Shown here: one piece after another, positions 19,717-30,400 of the stretch
Layout of the letters: every line of letters begins with the position of its first letter
Numbering within the stretch: position 1 is the stretch's first letter
Assembly (NCBI RefSeq): GCF_030167915.1
Contig: NZ_JARGNB010000006.1
Span: forward strand, 124,001-188,000
DNA length: 64,000 nucleotides
Direction: 5' to 3'
Origin: Aquabacterium humicola
GTDB taxonomy: Bacteria > Pseudomonadota > Gammaproteobacteria > Burkholderiales > Burkholderiaceae_C
Translations under genes and position numbers: made by a program
Notes under the pieces: model-generated
Told to the model about the DNA's origin: nothing
Databases searched by the model: none
What the model saw: the letters and a program-made list of their open reading frames with translations, nothing else

Positions 19717-20239
19717 GCAGTGTCTCCAGCAGCGGCACCAGCTGGCCGCGAATGATCTCGGCATCGAGCGGACCGACGTGCTTGAACCGCACCACGCCGG
19801 CGCGGTCGATCACGAAGGTCTCCGGCACGCCATAGACGCCGAAGTCGATGCCGGCGCGGCCGTCGCCGTCGTGCAGCGACATCGCATACGGATCGCCGTG
19901 GCGCGCCAGCCAGCGCGTGGCGGCGCCGCGCTCGTCCTTGTAGTTGAGGCCGACGATGCGTACCGCCCGCTGCCGGGCGAACGCCAGCAGCGCCGGGTGT
20001 TCCGCCGCACAGCCGGTGCACCAGGAGGCCCACACGTTGAGCAGCCAGACCTCGCCGGCGAAGTCCTCGCGCCGTATGGTGCGCGCGGCGTCGTCCAGCC
20101 GCCCCAGCGCGAACGCCGGCGCCGGCTTGCCGACCAGCGGGCTCGGCACCGCGCGCGGGTCGAGTTGCAGGCCGCGGCCGAGGAAGAAGACCAGCACGGC
20201 GAACACCGCCAGCGGGATCGCGAAGCGCAGCCACTTCAT
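19700..20239 (-). CDS. ccmG: thiol:disulfide interchange protein CcmG/DsbE
   Basis: Membrane-anchored thioredoxin-like reductant for cytochrome c maturation. 179 residues: N-terminal anchor (LRFAIPLAVFAVLVFFLG), active site WASWCTGCAAEHPAL with the CXXC, the cis-Pro region GVYGVPETFVIDRAGVV, and the family's GVYG motif. It overlaps ccmF by 4 nt. Confidence 0.94.
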   Translation of the reverse strand: MKWLRFAIPLAVFAVLVFFLGRGLQLDPRAVPSPLVGKPAPAFALGRLDDAARTIRREDFAGEVWLLNVWASWCTGCAAEHPALLAFARQRAVRIVGLNYKDERGAATRWLARHGDPYAMSLHDGDGRAGIDFGVYGVPETFVIDRAGVVRFKHVGPLDAEIIRGQLVPLLETLHAKTP

Positions 20240-22305
20240 GCGGCGGCCTCCTGCGGATGAGCGGCGGACGGCGGCCCGGCTGTGGTGGCCGGTGACGCTG
20301 CGACGGCGGTCATCTCCGCCGCGGCACCGGCGGCCGCCGCGGTCGCGGCGTCGACAACGCCGGCCTTGGCCGCGTTCTTCGCGCGATAGCGACGGTCGCT
20401 CGCCGCCAGCGCGCCGCCCAGCGCCATCAGCACGCAGCCGCCCCAGATCCAGTCGATGAAGGGCTTGACGTACAGCCGCACGATCCAGGTGCGGTCGTCG
20501 ACCGGCTCGCCCAGCGACACGTACAGGTCGCGCAGCAGGCCGGGCGCGATCGCCGCCTCGGTCATCGGGTTGCGCTGCACGCGGTAGACGCGCTTCTCCG
20601 GCGCCAGCCGCGCGATGACGCGGCCGTCGCGCTCGACCGTCACCTCGCCGCGCACGGCGTCGTAGTTCGGCCCCGGCACGTCGCGCAGCGCGGCGAGCGT
20701 GAAGCGCAGGCCGTCGAGCTCGGCATGGTCGCCGACGCCCATGCGCAGGTCGCGCTCGACCTCGTGGCTGCGCACCACCGTGACGCCCAGCACGAAGGCG
20801 GCGACGCCCAGGTGCGCCAGCATCATGCCGGCGCTCGCGCGCGGCAGGCTGCGCAGCCGCGCCAGGCGGGAGCCGGCGGCACCCGGTGCGAGCCAGCGCG
20901 CGAAGTCCGCGACCGTCGTCGCGACGATCCACAGCGCGACGACGAGGCCCACGGTCGTCAGGCTGGCCAGCCGGCCGCCCAGCGCGGCGATCGTCACGCC
21001 GGCGCCGATCGCGAGGCCGGCGCACCAGGCCAGCGGCCGCGCGAGCTGGCGCCACGAGGCCTGCTTCCACGCCGCCAGCGGGCCGATGCCCAGCAGCAGC
21101 AGCAGCGGCAGCATCACGGGCACGAACACGGTGTCGAAGTAGGGCGGGCCGACCGAGATCTTGCCCAGCCCCAGGGCATCCAGCGCCAGCGGGTACAGCG
21201 TGCCCAGCAGCACGCTGGCCATCGCGGCGACCAGCATCACGTTGTTGGCCAGCAGCATCGACTCCTTCGATACCAGCCCGAAGCGCGCGCCCAGGCCGAT
21301 GCGCGGCGCGCGCCAGGCGTACAGCGCGAGCGACGCGCCGACCACCAGCGCGAGGAAGCCGAGGATGAACAGCCCGCGCCGCGGATCGGTGGCGAAGGCA
21401 TGCACCGACGACAGCACGCCCGAGCGCACGAGGAAGGTGCCCAGCAGCGACAGCGAGAAGCCGAGGATCGCCAGCAGCACGGTCCAGCTCTTGAACGCGC
21501 CGCGCTTTTCGGTCACCGCCAGCGAGTGGATCAGCGCGGTGCCGACCAGCCACGGCATGAAGGAGGCGTTCTCCACCGGGTCCCAGAACCACCAGCCGCC
21601 CCAGCCCAGCTCGTAGTAGGCCCACGCGCTGCCGAGCGCGATGCCCAGCGTCAGGAAGCACCAGGCCGCGGTGGTCCAGGGCCGGGTCCAGCGCGCCCAG
21701 CGGTGGTCGAGGTCGCCGCCGATCAGCGCCGCGACCGCGAACGCGAACGCCACCGAGAAGCCGACGTAGCCCATGTACAGCAGCGGCGGATGGAACACCA
21801 TGCCCGGGTCCTGCAGCAGCGGGTTGAGGTCGCGCCCATCGGGCGGCACCGGCCACAGGCGGTCGAACGGGTTCGACGTGACGAGCAGGAAGACGAGGAA
21901 GCCGACCGACAGCATGCCCATCACCGCGAGGATGCGCGCCAGAACCGGCGCCGGCAGCGCGCGGCCGAGGCGGCTGACGGCCAGCGTCCAGCCCTGCAGC
22001 ATCAGCAGCCACAGCAGCATCGAGCCCTCGTGGCCGCCCCAGACGGCGGCGATGCGGTACGGCAGTGGCAGCAGCCGGTTCGAGTTCTGCGCGACGTAGG
22101 CGATCGAGAAGTCATGCCGCACGAAAGACGCGGCCAGCAGCGCGAAGGCCAGCACCACCAGCAGCGCCTGCGCGTCGGCGGCGCTGCGGCCCAGCGCCAT
22201 CCAGTCGTCGCGCGCGCGCGCGGCACCCGCCAGCGGCAGCGTGGCCTGCACGAGGGCCGCGCCGAGCGCGAGCAGCAAGGCCACCTGGCCCAGTTCAGCG
22301 ATCAC
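20236..22305 (-). CDS. ccmF: heme lyase subunit CcmF
   Basis: Large polytopic membrane protein of the CcmFHI heme ligation complex. 689 residues with roughly 15 hydrophobic segments. The tryptophan-rich heme-handling motif ([19 protein letters not shown]) and conserved [11 protein letters not shown] are present. The C terminus is extended by an Ala-rich tail. It overlaps ccmE and ccmG by 4 nt each. Confidence 0.95.
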   Translation of the reverse strand: MIAELGQVALLLALGAALVQATLPLAGAARARDDWMALGRSAADAQALLVVLAFALLAASFVRHDFSIAYVAQNSNRLLPLPYRIAAVWGGHEGSMLLWLLMLQGWTLAVSRLGRALPAPVLARILAVMGMLSVGFLVFLLVTSNPFDRLWPVPPDGRDLNPLLQDPGMVFHPPLLYMGYVGFSVAFAFAVAALIGGDLDHRWARWTRPWTTAAWCFLTLGIALGSAWAYYELGWGGWWFWDPVENASFMPWLVGTALIHSLAVTEKRGAFKSWTVLLAILGFSLSLLGTFLVRSGVLSSVHAFATDPRRGLFILGFLALVVGASLALYAWRAPRIGLGARFGLVSKESMLLANNVMLVAAMASVLLGTLYPLALDALGLGKISVGPPYFDTVFVPVMLPLLLLLGIGPLAAWKQASWRQLARPLAWCAGLAIGAGVTIAALGGRLASLTTVGLVVALWIVATTVADFARWLAPGAAGSRLARLRSLPRASAGMMLAHLGVAAFVLGVTVVRSHEVERDLRMGVGDHAELDGLRFTLAALRDVPGPNYDAVRGEVTVERDGRVIARLAPEKRVYRVQRNPMTEAAIAPGLLRDLYVSLGEPVDDRTWIVRLYVKPFIDWIWGGCVLMALGGALAASDRRYRAKNAAKAGVVDAATAAAAGAAAEMTAVAASPATTAGPPSAAHPQEAAA

Positions 22306-22721
22306 TTGCGCGCCTCCTGCAGGGCCTGCGCCGCTTCCGGCGGCATGTAGTTCTCGTCGTGCTTGGCCAGCACTTCCTGCGCGACGAAGACCCCGTCGGC
22401 GCCCAGCCGGCCCTGCGCGACGACGCCTTTGCCCTCCTTGAACAGGTCCGGCAGGATGCCCTCGTAGCGCACGGCGATCGTGCGCGCGGTGTCGGTGACG
22501 CGGAAGTGCACCGTCAGGTCGCGCCGCTGCACGCTGCCGCGCTCGACCAGGCCGCCGAGGCGGAAGGTGCGGGCCGCGGGCGCCTCCTGCGCCGCCACCT
22601 GGCTGGGCGAGTAGAAGAACACGAGGTTGCGGTTGAACGCGTTGAGCACCAGCGCGACGGCGGTGCCGAGCACCGCGAGCCCCGCGGCAATGGCCGCCAT
22701 GCGGCGGTGGCGTGGTTTCAT
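22302..22721 (-). CDS. ccmE: heme chaperone CcmE
   Basis: Binds heme covalently through a histidine and hands it to CcmF. 139 residues: N-terminal anchor ([20 protein letters not shown]), the OB-fold body, and the heme-binding motif [12 protein letters not shown] with the conserved His and Tyr. The ATG overlaps the ccmD TGA by one base. Confidence 0.95.
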   Translation of the reverse strand: MKPRHRRMAAIAAGLAVLGTAVALVLNAFNRNLVFFYSPSQVAAQEAPAARTFRLGGLVERGSVQRRDLTVHFRVTDTARTIAVRYEGILPDLFKEGKGVVAQGRLGADGVFVAQEVLAKHDENYMPPEAAQALQEARK

Positions 22722-22900
22722 CAGCGGGTCTCCGTGTCCAGGTCGTCGAAGTCGCGCGGCGCCTCGCCGCGGCGCTCGGTGCGCCGCGCCGCCCAGGCCT
22801 CGGCCAGCAGCGCGAGCAGCGTCAGGCCGTAGGCACCCCAGACGAAGACGCCATGGCCGCCGAGCGCCAGCCATGCGGGCCAGTCGGCAACGGCACTCAT
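22721..22900 (-). CDS. ccmD: heme exporter accessory protein CcmD
   Basis: A 59-residue single-span membrane protein, typical of CcmD, which helps release holo-CcmE from the CcmABC complex. The helix is [21 protein letters not shown], followed by a basic then acidic tail. It was called by position between ccmC and ccmE, overlapping both by 1-4 nt, and by its hydrophobic profile. Confidence 0.88.
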   Translation of the reverse strand: MSAVADWPAWLALGGHGVFVWGAYGLTLLALLAEAWAARRTERRGEAPRDFDDLDTETR

Positions 22901-23676
22901 GCGCGATGCTCCTGATGGGCGCGGGCCCAGTCGTGGACCGCTTCGCGCGCCAGCGCGAGGCCGCGCGCGCGGGTGAAGACGGCGGCGAAGGCGAAGGCCC
23001 AGAAGGCCAGCGTCATCACCAGCATGGCCGCCAGCATCGTTCGCGCCATCGTCGGCGCGGCCGTGATGCTGACGCTCGCGCCCTGGTGCAGCGTGCTCCA
23101 CCAGCGCACCGAGAAGTAGATGATCGGCACGTTCAGCGCGCCGACGATCGCCAGCAGCGCGGTCGCCGCGTCGGCGCGGCGGCGGTCGTCGATGGCCGCG
23201 CGCAGCGTGATCACGCCGAGGTAGAGGAACAGCAGGATCAGCTCCGAAGTCAGCCGCGCGTCCCAGACCCAGTAGGTGCCCCAGGTCGGCCGGCCCCACA
23301 GCGCGCCGGTGACCAGCGCGACGGCGGTGAACATCGCCCCGGTGGGCGCGATCGCCTCGGCCAGGATCGCGGCCATGCGCACGCGCCAGGCCCAGCCGAC
23401 CGCCGCCCAGCCGGCCATCGCCAGGTACAGCAGCATCGACATCCAGGCCGCCGGCACGTGGATGTAGATGATCCGGTAGGCCTCGCGCTGCACCGCGTCG
23501 GTCGGCGCGACGGCGAAGCCGAGCCACAGGCCCACCAGCGCGAGCGCGATGCAGGCGGCCCAGAGCCAGGGTACGACGGTCCTTGCCAGCGCACAGAAGC
23601 GCACCGGCGCGGCCCAGGTGGTCAGGCGCCAGCGCGCGCCGGGGGCGGGCGAGGGCAGGTCGAGGGCGGGAAACAT
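22897..23676 (-). CDS. ccmC: heme transporter subunit CcmC
   Basis: Inner-membrane protein that loads heme onto CcmE. 259 residues with six membrane segments and the tryptophan-rich periplasmic motif [17 protein letters not shown]. Flanking conserved histidines are present (YIHVPAAW and [10 protein letters not shown]). The ATG at 23676 ([13 protein letters not shown]) lies a few bases after ccmB. Confidence 0.94.
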   Translation of the reverse strand: MFPALDLPSPAPGARWRLTTWAAPVRFCALARTVVPWLWAACIALALVGLWLGFAVAPTDAVQREAYRIIYIHVPAAWMSMLLYLAMAGWAAVGWAWRVRMAAILAEAIAPTGAMFTAVALVTGALWGRPTWGTYWVWDARLTSELILLFLYLGVITLRAAIDDRRRADAATALLAIVGALNVPIIYFSVRWWSTLHQGASVSITAAPTMARTMLAAMLVMTLAFWAFAFAAVFTRARGLALAREAVHDWARAHQEHRA

Positions 23677-23681
23677 GCGAG

Positions 23682-24422
23682 TCACTCCATGGCGATGCGC
23701 AGCGCGTGCGCGGTGGCCCAGGGGGCGAGCACGGCGCTGAAGAGCGCGAAGGCGCCCAGCAGCGACAGGTGCGCCGCCGCGCTCAGGCCGTCCTGCGCCG
23801 CGGCCACCGCGGCGGCGCCGAACACCAGCACCGGCGTCAGCAGCGGCAGGATCAACAGCACCAGCAACATGCCGCCGGCGCGCAGGCCCAGCGTCAGCGC
23901 GGCACCCAGGCCGCCCAGCAGGCTGAGCACCGGTGTGCCGAGCGCGAGCGAGGCCACCAGGACGCCCAGCGCCGCGGCGTCGAGCCCGAAGACCAGGCCG
24001 ATCACCGGCGCGGCCAGCAGCAGCGGCACGCCGGTCACGCACCAGTGCGCCATGGCCTTGGCCGCGGCGAGCGCGAAGCCGCTGCGCGGCGCCAGCAGCA
24101 TCTGCTCCAGCGAGCCGTCGGCGGCATCGGAGGCGTACAGCGTGGCTACCGACAGCATCGCCGCCAGCAGCGCCGCGACCCACAGCACGCCGGCCGCCAT
24201 CTGGCGCAGCACCGCGGCCTCCGGCCCCACGCCGAGCGGGAACAGGCTGGTGGCGATGACGAAGAAAGTGAGCGGCAGAACGATGTCGATGCGGCGGCGC
24301 GAGGCGAGCAGCAGGTCGCGCTGCAGCAGCGCGGCGAAGCCGAGCTCGTCGTCGACCTCGTCGGCCGGCATCGCGTCGCCCGCCAGCGATTCGGCCGGCA
24401 GCGCCGGCACGGCTGTCCTCAT
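23682..24422 (-). CDS. ccmB: heme exporter membrane subunit CcmB
   Basis: Membrane partner of the CcmA ATPase. 246 residues with six hydrophobic segments and the conserved phrases LQRDLLLASRRR (N terminus), ASDAADGSLEQMLLAPRS and LPLLTPVLVFGAAAV. The N terminus carries about 28 extra residues before the usual start; an internal ATG about 18 codons in is an alternative. It overlaps ccmA by 4 nt. Confidence 0.92.
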   Translation of the reverse strand: MRTAVPALPAESLAGDAMPADEVDDELGFAALLQRDLLLASRRRIDIVLPLTFFVIATSLFPLGVGPEAAVLRQMAAGVLWVAALLAAMLSVATLYASDAADGSLEQMLLAPRSGFALAAAKAMAHWCVTGVPLLLAAPVIGLVFGLDAAALGVLVASLALGTPVLSLLGGLGAALTLGLRAGGMLLVLLILPLLTPVLVFGAAAVAAAQDGLSAAAHLSLLGAFALFSAVLAPWATAHALRIAME

Positions 24423-25072
24423 GGCCGCACCTCGTCCAGGTCGAGCACGTCCACGGCCGGCATGCCCTGCGGCGGCGGCTGGTGGCTCGCGAACATCAGG
24501 CTGCCGCCGCGCGCCACATGCGCCGCGGCCAGGCGGGCGAGCCAGCGCAGCGCGTCGGCATCGAGTGCGTCGAAGGGCTCGTCGAGCAGCCACAGCCCCG
24601 GTGCGTCCTCCAGCGCCAGACGCGCCAGCGCGACGCGCCGGCGCTGGCCTTGCGACAGCGTGCGCACCGGCCGCACCGCGTGCGTGGCGACGCCGGCGCC
24701 CTCCAGCGCCGCGGCGATGCGCGGCGCGTCGAAGCGGCGGCCGTGCAGCCGCGCGACGAAGCGCAGGGCCTCGGCGGCACTCAGGTCGTCCTTCAGCGCG
24801 TTGCCGTGGCCGATCCAGACCCGCTCGCGCCGGAAGCGCGCGCTGCGCGCCAGCGGCTCGTCGCCCCACTGCAGCGTGCCGGCGGCCGGCTCCGCCAGGC
24901 CCGCGGCCAGCCGCAGCAGGCTGGTCTTGCCGCGGCCGTTGCGCCCGCGCAGCCACAGCGCGCGGCCGGCCGGCAGCGTCAGGGCGAGGCCGTGGAACAG
25001 CCAGCGCTCGCCGCGCCGGCAGGCCAGCGCCTGGGCGCTCAGCGTGGGCAGTCGATGGTGCTCAGAACTCAA
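24419..25072 (-). CDS. ccmA: heme exporter ATP-binding protein CcmA
   Basis: ABC ATPase of the CcmAB complex, needed to release heme-loaded CcmE. 217 residues: Walker A GRNGRGKTSLL, signature LSQGQRRRVALARL, Walker B LWLLDEPFDALD, and the H-loop FASHQ. It opens the ccmABCDEFGHI run and overlaps the outer-membrane protein gene by 11 nt. Confidence 0.95.
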   Translation of the reverse strand: MSSEHHRLPTLSAQALACRRGERWLFHGLALTLPAGRALWLRGRNGRGKTSLLRLAAGLAEPAAGTLQWGDEPLARSARFRRERVWIGHGNALKDDLSAAEALRFVARLHGRRFDAPRIAAALEGAGVATHAVRPVRTLSQGQRRRVALARLALEDAPGLWLLDEPFDALDADALRWLARLAAAHVARGGSLMFASHQPPPQGMPAVDVLDLDEVRP

Positions 25073-27449
25073 TGCGCACCCCCAGCGAGTAATTGACGCG
25101 GCGCGTGGACTCCTGCGTCGTCGTCAGCGCGCCGTCGACGGCGTTCTGGTGCCGCGTCGCGCGGCCGATCTCCCAGGTCACGGCCGACTCGACCGCCAGC
25201 CGCTTCCAGCCGCGATAGGTCACGCGCAGGCCGGGCGACCAGCGGCGATTGCTGCTGCCGGTGCTGGTGGTGTCGCGGTACCACTGCAGCGTCGGCTCGA
25301 CCAGCCATGAACCCAGCAGCGACGAGTTGTTGTAGCTGACGAGCGTGCCGTCGAGCAGCACGCTGGCGATGCGGCTGACCGACAGCACGTGCGTGTCGCG
25401 CGCCGAGTACAGGTTCAGCCCGATCAGCTGCGCGCTGGTGGTGACGATGTCGCCGGTGGCCGGGCGGCCGTTCTCGAAGCCGGCGACCTCGGGCACCGGC
25501 GGGATTGCGCCGGTGTTGGTCAGCTGCACGCTGCCGGCGACCTGCCAGTTCTTGTTCAGCGGCTTGGTGACGCCGACCTGCGCCTGCGTGATGTCCGGCG
25601 TGATGCGCCTGACCTGGTCGCGCAGCGCCGCCACCGTGGTGCCGGCCAGCCGGTCGCGGATGCGCCGCATCAGCACGCCGGGCTGGGCCGGGTCCTCGAA
25701 GGTCAGCGCGTTGCCCAGCGCCAGCGTGCTGAGCTTGCGCCGGTCGTAGAGCGCGTTCCACACCGTGTTGTCCTCGGTGATCAGGGTCGCCTGCACGCTG
25801 GCGGTGTTCAGCGCGCCGATCGCCACGTCGTAGTCGAACTGCGAGAACACCGTGGTGCCGGCGCGGAAGAAGCGCAGGTCCAGGCCGACCGCGCGGCGAT
25901 CGGTCAGGCCGTCGATGCGCTGCTCGATCGCGTAGACGCCGAGGCCGAAGCCGCCGGGCAGCCGCTCCGCGTCGACCGACGCGCCGAGGAAGCGGCGCTT
26001 CGAGTCGAAATAGCGGTCGGTCGGCTCGCCGGCCACGGCGCCGATCTTCAGGCGCGGCGTCAGCTGGTAGCTGCCCCTGGCGCCGTCGAAGCGGCTCGTC
26101 ACGCCGCCGCCGGTGGGCGACTGGCGGCCCAGGCGCACGCTCCAGCCGCCGGCGATCGAGCGGTGGTCGAAGTACAGCGCCGACAGGCGGTTGCGGCTCT
26201 TGTCGGGACGCAGCTGGTCGCGCGTGTACGAGTCGCGGAAGACGAAGCGCTGTTCGAGCGCGCTGTTGCGGCGGCGCCAGTTGAGGTCGACGTCGGTGTA
26301 GAGCTGGCGCGAGCGATCGGCGCTCAGCGTCGGGTCGCCGGCGACCTGCGGCACGCCGGCGATCGGCGAGTCCAGGAAGTCGCGGCTGCGCACCTGGCCG
26401 TTGCCGCCGTACGCGGTGAGCGAGGTCGAGCCGTTGATGGTGACCTCGGGCTCGGGTGGCGGTGCGGTGATGGCCTCGGCCATGGACGGGGCGCCCGGCA
26501 TGCCCGGAGTGGCCAGCGTGGGTGCCGCCGGCAGCGTGGCCAGCAGCGCGCGCACGCGGTCGCTGCCCTCGCCCTGCGGCCACAGCGTCAGGTAGGTCTC
26601 CAGCTCGGCGCGGGCGCGCGCGGGGTCGCCGGCGGCCAGGTGCACGCGGCCGGCGAGCTCCTGGGCGTCGCGCGTCGACGTCGTCGGCGGCAGCTCGAGC
26701 AGCTGGTTCAGCGCCTCGATCGCCTCGGCATGGCGGCCGGCGTCGAAGGCGGCGCGGGCGCGGGCGAGAAGCTCGGCGGTGCGGGCTTCGAGCTCGGGCG
26801 ACGCGGCGGCCGTCGCGGGCGCCGCGGCGGTGCCGGGCGCGGCGCCTGCCGGCGGCGCGACCGGAGGCCCGGCCGTGGGGGCGGTAGTGGGTGGTGCGGT
26901 GATGGGTGCGGTGGTGGGCGCGGCTGTCGGGGCGGGCGCGGGGACGGGTGCCGGGGCCGGGGCCGGGGGGCGTGCGGGTGCGGCGCGTGCGGCCGGGGAC
27001 GCGGGCAGCGGCAGGCCGCGTCCTTTGCCCGTCAGCACGACGTCGATCGCGCGGTTGCCGCGGCCTGCCCGCACACGCAGCTGCACCGGCTCGCCGAAAC
27101 GCAGCACCAGGCGGCGCAGCTGGTCGCCGGGTTCGCTGCGGTCGGCCTCGTCGGTCAGCTCGATCTCCGGCACGCCGGCGGCAGCGCGCAGCCGCCGCGC
27201 CTGCATCGGCGTCGCCAGCTGGCGGTTGGTCGTCGTCAGCAGCGAGTAGACGACCTGCGTCAGGTCGCCCGAACGGGTGGTGGCGGAGCGCTGGAACTGC
27301 ACTTCGGTGGCGAAGCGCACCTGCAGCACGGCATCGTCGCCTTCGCGCCGGATGTCGACCTCGTCGATGACCTGCGAGCAGGCGGCGCCGGCAGCGAACA
27401 GCAAAGGCGCGGCAAAGGCGCAGGGCAGGATCGGGAATGGTGGCTTCAA
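25062..27449 (-). CDS. outer-membrane beta-barrel protein with TPR linker
   Basis: About 795 residues. An N-terminal export signal (LPCAFAAPLLFAAGAACSQ, possibly a lipobox) is followed by an AMIN-like beta domain (DEVDIRREGDDAVLQVRF), a long Pro/Ala/Thr linker near 155-225, TPRs (ARAAFDAGRHAEAIEALNQL), and a C-terminal domain of roughly 450 residues rich in alternating aromatic strands ending YSLGVRIEF, the terminal-Phe signature of outer-membrane barrels. It lies between the giant cytochrome gene and ccmA. By position it may be the pore or sheath that lets the cytochrome exchange electrons across the outer membrane (inference). A TTG at 27449 is the best start I see; no ATG fits. Confidence 0.78.
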   Translation of the reverse strand: MKPPFPILPCAFAAPLLFAAGAACSQVIDEVDIRREGDDAVLQVRFATEVQFQRSATTRSGDLTQVVYSLLTTTNRQLATPMQARRLRAAAGVPEIELTDEADRSEPGDQLRRLVLRFGEPVQLRVRAGRGNRAIDVVLTGKGRGLPLPASPAARAAPARPPAPAPAPVPAPAPTAAPTTAPITAPPTTAPTAGPPVAPPAGAAPGTAAAPATAAASPELEARTAELLARARAAFDAGRHAEAIEALNQLLELPPTTSTRDAQELAGRVHLAAGDPARARAELETYLTLWPQGEGSDRVRALLATLPAAPTLATPGMPGAPSMAEAITAPPPEPEVTINGSTSLTAYGGNGQVRSRDFLDSPIAGVPQVAGDPTLSADRSRQLYTDVDLNWRRRNSALEQRFVFRDSYTRDQLRPDKSRNRLSALYFDHRSIAGGWSVRLGRQSPTGGGVTSRFDGARGSYQLTPRLKIGAVAGEPTDRYFDSKRRFLGASVDAERLPGGFGLGVYAIEQRIDGLTDRRAVGLDLRFFRAGTTVFSQFDYDVAIGALNTASVQATLITEDNTVWNALYDRRKLSTLALGNALTFEDPAQPGVLMRRIRDRLAGTTVAALRDQVRRITPDITQAQVGVTKPLNKNWQVAGSVQLTNTGAIPPVPEVAGFENGRPATGDIVTTSAQLIGLNLYSARDTHVLSVSRIASVLLDGTLVSYNNSSLLGSWLVEPTLQWYRDTTSTGSSNRRWSPGLRVTYRGWKRLAVESAVTWEIGRATRHQNAVDGALTTTQESTRRVNYSLGVRIEF

Positions 27450-27481
27450 GGCGGTGCTGCGGGCGGGTTGGAGGAGGCGGG

Positions 27482-30400
27482 TCAGTCCCACTTGGTGTAC
27501 GGGCTGCCCTTGGTGCCGAGCGGGCGGTGGCAGCCGGACTGCGAGCAGTCGGTGACGCCGGTGGACTTCTCGTGCGTCAGCGACTTGCGCTCCATGCCGC
27601 CGGCGTAGCTGGTGCCGCTCTGGTGGCAGGCCTTGCACCAGCCGGCGCCGTTGCCGAGCGAGCCGTTGTGGTTCATCTTCTGCGTGCCCCAGCTCGTCGT
27701 GCTGCTGTGGCAGGCGTTGCAGTCCATGCCCGCGCCGTTGAGCAGCTGCACCTCGGGAATGTGGTTCGCCGGCTTGGCCAGCGCGTTCGAGCCGGTGTAG
27801 CTGCCGTTGTGGCAGGACTTGCACAGCCCGGTGGTGACCACGCTGTGGTTCATCGTCACCGAGGTGGTCCACGAGGCCTGCGACTTGTGGCAGGAATCGC
27901 AGCGCGCGATGCCCGACGGGATCGGCAGGTGCGTGGCGGGCTTGCCCTTCGCGGTGCTGCCGTTGTGGCAGGTGTCGCAGGTGCCGGTGCCCACCGCATT
28001 GCTGGGCGAGTGCGCGAACGACACGTTGGCCCAGCTGGCGGTGGACTTGTGGCAGCTCTCGCAATTGCCGGTGACGGTGGCGTGCAGCGGCGTCGGGGGC
28101 TTGCCGACGGCGTTGAGGTAGCTGCCGGTGTGGCACGAGAAGCAGCCGGTGGAGACGCTGTAGGACGCGTGGAACTTGCCGTTGGCCCAGGTCGTGGTGC
28201 TGCCCTTGTGGCAGGCGTCGCAATTGGCGGCGGCGGACACGGCGACCGTCTGATAGGGGATGTGGTTGCCCGGGCGGCCGTCCGCAGGTGGGTAGCCGCC
28301 CGTGTGGCAGCTGGCGCATTGCGCGGCGACCAGCACTTGCGTGTGGTTCCACTTCGACGGCACCCATGCGGTGGTGCCGTGGCAGGCGAAGCAGTTGGTC
28401 GCGCCCACGGGGATGTGCGTGCCGGGCTTGCCGGTGGCGCTGCTGCCGTTGTGGCAGTTGGCGCAGATCGTCGCGTCGTTGAAGCCGGTGTGGTCGACCT
28501 TGGCGCCGGCCCAGGTGGTGGTGGACTTGTGGCAGCTCTCGCAGTTGCCGGTGACGGTGGCGTGCACGGACGTGGCGGGCTTGCCGACGGCGTTGAGGTA
28601 GCTGCCGGTGTGGCACGAGAAGCAGCCGGTGGAGACGCTGTAGGACGCGTGGAACTTGCCGTTGGCCCAGGTCGTGGTGCTGCCTTTGTGGCAGGCGTCG
28701 CAGTTGGCGGACGACGACACGGCGACGGTCTGGTACGGGATGTGATTGCCCGGCCGGCCATCGGCAGGCGGATAGCCGCCGGTGTGGCAGGACGCGCATT
28801 GCGCGGCGACCAGCGTCTGGGTGTGGTTCCACTTCGATGGAATCCACGAGGTCGTGCCATGGCAGGCGAAGCAGTTGGTCGCGCCCACGGGGATGTGCGT
28901 GCCCGGCTTGCCGGTGGCGCTGCTGCCGTTGTGGCAGTTGGCACAGATGGTCGCGGCGGTGAAGCCGCTGTGATCGACCTTGGCGCCGGCCCAGGTGGTG
29001 GTGGACTTGTGGCAGCTTTCGCAGTTGCCCGTGACGCTGGCGTGCACGGCGGTCGCCGGCTTGCCCACCGCATTGAGGTAGCTGCCGGTGTGGCAGGAGG
29101 CGCAGCCGGTGGAGACGCTGTAATACGCGTGGAACTTGCCGTTGGCCCAGGTCGTAGTGCTGCCCTTGTGGCAGGCGTCGCAGTTGGCGGACGACGACAC
29201 GGCGACGGTCTGGTACGGGATGTGATTGCCCGGCCGGCCATCGGCAGGCGGATAGCCGCCGGTGTGGCAGGACGCGCATTGCGCGGCGACGGCGGTCTGG
29301 GTGTGGTTCCGCTTCGACGGTACCCAGCCGCTGGTGCCGTGGCAGGTGAAGCAACTGGTCGAGCCCGCGGGGATGTGCGTCCCGGACTTGCCGGTGGCCG
29401 ACGAGCCGTTGTGGCAGCTCGCGCAGTTGGTCGCGTCGTTGAAGCCCGTGTGGTCGACCTTGGCGCCGCCCCACGTGGTGGTGGACTTGTGGCAGCTCTC
29501 GCAATTGCCGGTGACGCTGGCGTGGATCGGCGTCGAGGGCTTGCCGACGGCATTGAGGTAGTTGCCGGTGTGGCAGGCGGCACAGCCCGACGAGACGCCG
29601 TAGTAGGCGTGGAACTTGCCATTGGCCCAGGTCGTGGTGCTGCCCTTGTGGCAGGCGTCGCAATTGGCCGACGACGACACGGCCACGGTCTGGTAGGGGA
29701 TGTGGTTCGCCGGCCGGCCATCGGCAGGCGGATAGCCGCCGGAGTGGCAGGACGCGCATTGCGCGGCGACGGCGGTCTGCGTGTGGTTCCACTTCGATGG
29801 AATCCACGACGTCGTGCCATGGCAGGCGAAGCAGTTGGTCGCCCCGACGGGGATGTGCGTGCCGGACTTGCCGGTGGCGCTGCTGCCGTTGTGGCAGCTC
29901 GCGCAGTTGGTCGCGCCATTGAAGCCGCTGTGGTCGACCTTGGCGCCGGCCCACGTGGTTGTCGACTTGTGGCAGCTCTCGCAATTGCCGGTGACGCCGG
30001 CATGGATCGGCGTCGAGGGCTTGCCGACGGCATTGAGGTAGTTGCCGGTATGGCAGGAGGCACAGCCGGACGAGACGCCGTAGTACGCGTGGAACTTGCC
30101 ATTGGCCCAGGTGGTGGTCGATCCCTTGTGGCAACCGTCGCAATTGGCCGATGACGAGACCGAGACCGTCTGGTACGGGATGTGGTTCGCCGGCCGGCCA
30201 TCGGCAGGCGGATAGCCACCCGAGTGGCAGGACGCGCATTGCGCGGCCACAGCGGTCTGCGTGTGATTCCACTTCGACGGCGTCCAGCCACTGGTGCCGT
30301 GGCACGCGAAGCAGTTGGTCGAGCCCGCCGGGATGTGCGAACTCGACTTGCCAGTGGCCGACGAGCCGTTGTGGCAGCTCGCGCAGTTGGTCGCGTCGTT

